From Ohessyouella blattaphilus (GTDB lineage Bacteria > Bacillota > Clostridia > Lachnospirales > Lachnospiraceae): DNA of 64,000 bases. Position 1 is the stretch's first letter. Every line of letters begins with the position of its first letter. The stretch spans positions 186,001-250,000 of the forward strand of contig NZ_JAMXOC010000001.1 of assembly GCF_024721265.1 (NCBI RefSeq). The letters are read 5' to 3'. Made by a program: the position numbers and the translations under genes. Shown here piece by piece: positions 61,679 through 64,000 of this stretch. The notes under the pieces are model-generated. The model was not told the DNA's origin. It saw nothing but the letters and a program-made list of their open reading frames with translations, and did not search any database.

Positions 61679-64000
61679 TTATTCCACGCTTTTTAGTGAT
61701 TCCACCATATCGATATTTCGCAGCTTATAGAACATCACCACGTTAACGATCAGGGAAAAGAATACGGTAAAGAGGATGCTGTAGATATAGCTAGGGAAAT
61801 TAATCACCCGGCCAAACATTACGTACTCTACTTCTACCGTCTGAATAATATACTGGTGCAAGAAGTAGCCAAAACCAATGCCACAAATCGCGCCAATAAC
61901 CGTCAACACGATATTCTCGCGGTACACGTATTTCGCTACCTCCATATCATAAAAGCCAAGGACCTTTATCGTCGCTAACTCTCGGCGACGCTCCGAAATA
62001 TTGATGGTGTTTAAGTTATAGAGCACCACAAAAGCTAGGAGCGCGGCGGCGATAATCAAAACGATAATAACCAGATTAAGGGTTTTAATCATATCATCCA
62101 TCTGCCGCATTAAGTCCTTCGAGTACTGAATACTTAAAACCCCGTCTTGAGTCAGGAGACGCTCACCAGACTCTTCAATGCGATCGTAGTCCGCGCTCTT
62201 CGTATTAAAGAGCATGCTATTGTAATCGGGAGCCTGGCCGAAGATTTCCTCGTAGTACCCAGGGGATAAGTAGAGATAGTGACCGACGTAATTTTCGCAA
62301 ATATTGGCAATCTTAACCGGCGTCTCCACCTCTTTAATCTTAATCGTATCGCCCACTTCTACCTCTAGTTCCTTCGCCGTCTTCTCGGAGATAATCGCCC
62401 CTTTGTCATCCAAGCGATACTCTTCGTGACTCTTCCGGTCCCGGAAGTGGATATAATCCTCCAAATCCTTAAGGGTATCCGGGCTAAAGATATAAGCATC
62501 CCACTTGGTCTTCCCCTTCGTCAGGGTAACGTTCTTCATGTAGACGGGAAGCGCGGCCGTAATATTACTATCGTCTAAGGCATAATCTAAGATATCTGCC
62601 TCTTCGCTTTCGGTCACATCCTCGGTAAAAATCGCTTGCCCCTCATACTGTTGCAAATCCGTATACTGGACGTAGGTAATGTCGTAAATGGAATCCCGAA
62701 TACCAAAAGCCGTAATCAACAGCCCCATACAAGCGGCAATACCAAAGACCGTCATAAAGAAGCGCTTTTTATACCGCATTAAATTGCGGATAGTGGATTT
62801 CCAGATAAAGCTTAAATGCTTCCAGATAAACCCGATCCGCTCTAAGAACACCCGGGTTCCCTTTTTCGGTGCCGGCGGTCGCATCAGCACTGCCGGTCTT
62901 TGCCGTAATTCCTTATAGCAAGAAAAAATGGTCGCTAGCAGCGTACTAAAGACTGCTAAAGCCGTGGCAAACAAACCTAGAGGCAAGTTATACGGCACGA
63001 TAATATCCGGCAGATGCCGATACATCATTCCGTAAGAATAGATAATTATATAGGGGAATATCTTTTCACCAAAGAGCACCCCGAAGATACTTCCCGTCAC
63101 CGTTGCTAGGAGGGCATAACCGATGTACTTCATGGCAATACTCGGCTTATTGTAGCCAAGGGCCTTCATGGTACCAATGGCCATTCGCTGCTCTTCCACA
63201 AGACGGCTCATAGTGGTTAAACTAACGAGAGCGGCCACCAGGAAGAAAATCACCGGGAATACCTCGCCGATTTTTCCTATTCTCAGGGCATTATCGCCAT
63301 ATCCTGTATAATCGGGAAAGGTTGAGCGGTCCTCAATATACCACTTGGGCTTCTTAATATCGTTGACTTTTGCTTCGGCTTCAGAAAGCTCTTTATCTGC
63401 CTCCTTTGACTGCTCGGTCAGTTCCTTCATACCACTATCTAGCTGATTCTTTCTCACGTCTAGCTCGGCTCTTCCTGAGGCCAGCTGTGTGCCTCTGGCT
63501 GAAAGTTCGTTTTTACCGGCTTCTAACTGGCTCGTCCCACTAGCTAATTTCTGATAGCTCGCCTGAAGCACGGCCTCATTGCTAGCAATTTCCGCCTTTG
63601 AAGCATCCAGCTGCTGCCGGATACTCTGGGCCTGAGCATTTAACTGGGATAAGGTGGCGCCTAGCTGACCTTGATTTTCTTTCATCACTCCTAACTGGGC
63701 TTTTAAGCCGGCTAACTGAGCCGCCTCATCAGCCGTTATGCTGCCGTTACTGGCCTTTTCTTCTAGAATCGCAATCTGACCCTCAATCTGGGTTATCCCC
63801 CCGGTGAGTTCATCGTAACTAGCCTGCAACTGCTGAATCTGGTCGCTTAGCTGAGAATACCCAGACTCTCCCGCTTCGTATTTGGCTTTTCCTTCGGCTA
63901 AGGCGTTCATACCGGCATAATAAGCACTCCAACCCTGGTTAAGCTCTTGTTCCTGGGCATATAACTGGGCCCAGGCAGCCTCAATCTGGGCCTCCCCAGA
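61679..64000 (-). CDS. FtsX-type ABC transporter permease with long coiled-coil domain (5' end cut off)
   Basis: The frame is open to base 64000, so the start lies outside; about 773 residues are visible. The first 195 or so are a Gln/Glu/Ala/Ser-rich coiled coil, expected outside the membrane. Then come a first FtsX permease domain (three helices from VFPVIFFLVAALVSLTTMSRL), a linker, a helix at RFFMTVFGIAACMGLLITAFG, a second extracytoplasmic domain and a second FtsX domain (LVIIVLIIAAALLAFVVLYNLNTINISERRRELATIKVLGF). The layout matches large permeases often paired with a MacB/LolD-like ATPase, presumably upstream of the window. Substrate unknown. Confidence 0.88.
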   Translation of the reverse strand, partial: SGEAQIEAAWAQLYAQEQELNQGWSAYYAGMNALAEGKAKYEAGESGYSQLSDQIQQLQASYDELTGGITQIEGQIAILEEKASNGSITADEAAQLAGLKAQLGVMKENQGQLGATLSQLNAQAQSIRQQLDASKAEIASNEAVLQASYQKLASGTSQLEAGKNELSARGTQLASGRAELDVRKNQLDSGMKELTEQSKEADKELSEAEAKVNDIKKPKWYIEDRSTFPDYTGYGDNALRIGKIGEVFPVIFFLVAALVSLTTMSRLVEEQRMAIGTMKALGYNKPSIAMKYIGYALLATVTGSIFGVLFGEKIFPYIIIYSYGMMYRHLPDIIVPYNLPLGLFATALAVFSTLLATIFSCYKELRQRPAVLMRPPAPKKGTRVFLERIGFIWKHLSFIWKSTIRNLMRYKKRFFMTVFGIAACMGLLITAFGIRDSIYDITYVQYTDLQQYEGQAIFTEDVTESEEADILDYALDDSNITAALPVYMKNVTLTKGKTKWDAYIFSPDTLKDLEDYIHFRDRKSHEEYRLDDKGAIISEKTAKELEVEVGDTIKIKEVETPVKIANICENYVGHYLYLSPGYYEEIFGQAPDYNSMLFNTKSADYDRIEESGERLLTQDGVLSIQYSKDLMRQMDDMIKTLNLVIIVLIIAAALLAFVVLYNLNTINISERRRELATIKVLGFYDMEVAKYVYRENIVLTVIGAICGIGFGYFLHQYIIQTVEVEYVMFGRVINFPSYIYSILFTVFFSLIVNVVMFYKLRNIDMVESLKSVE

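Overview
The window looks like chromosome of an anaerobic, low-to-mid GC Firmicute of the class Clostridia. The pointers are pyruvate:ferredoxin oxidoreductase, a selenocysteine-containing glycine/sarcosine/betaine reductase component, HrcA/CIRCE heat-shock control, AGGAGG ribosome binding sites, and the Clostridia-style order priA-def-fmt-yugP-rsmB-rlmN-prpC-prkC-rsgA-thiN. Lifestyle clues suggest a gut-type fermenter of sugar acids and amino acids. I saw no rRNA, tRNA, CRISPR array, prophage or intact insertion sequence.

Layout. 1-9.3 kb: sugar-acid catabolism. A galactarate/glucarate unit (garD, gudD, GntP-family permease) is followed by a glucuronate unit (uxuA, SDR fructuronate reductase, uxaC) divergent from AraC and LysR regulators. 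9.3-12.1 kb: a PrpR_N/PAS/degenerate AAA+ regulator with a 2-hydroxyacid dehydrogenase. 12.2-16.7 kb: recO, era and an M16C peptidase. 16.8-18 kb: an MFS permease. 18-23.4 kb: an amino-acid reductase island (NSS sodium symporter, TetR regulator, grdX, grdE, selenoprotein grdB). 23.4-23.8 kb: non-coding and rich in inverted repeats. 23.8-33.5 kb: NhaC-type antiporter, gdhA, MATE exporter, nifJ and a second NSS symporter. 33.6-46.6 kb: housekeeping genes on the minus strand (lgt, ychF, thiN, rsgA, prkC, prpC, rlmN, rsmB, yugP, fmt, def, priA). 46.6-64 kb: pepT, yitT-like, dinB, clpB, a C39-type peptidase, a second hydroxyacid dehydrogenase, a small unknown protein, clpX, ligA, rluF-like, DUF5721, htpG and a truncated FtsX-type ABC permease.

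How the genes work together. Hexuronates and aldarates are isomerised and dehydrated towards 2-keto-3-deoxy acids. Pyruvate is oxidised by PFOR. Glutamate is handled by GdhA, and glycine (or a methylated derivative) is reduced by component B acting with GrdA/C/D encoded elsewhere. Heat-shock chaperones clpB and htpG each carry a CIRCE operator.

The most interesting points are regulatory. A candidate TetR operator (GTTATC-NN-GATAAC) recurs at the NSS, tetR and grdX promoters. A complete promoter for the MATE gene is embedded in the gdhA terminator. Both CIRCE operators are hairpins followed by a U-run and may double as terminators. A symmetric bidirectional -10 lies between rluF and the DUF5721 gene, and two genes have candidate leaderless starts. 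A 110-bp element with terminal inverted repeats has two mutually exclusive pairing partners. No wholly new multi-gene system was evident.
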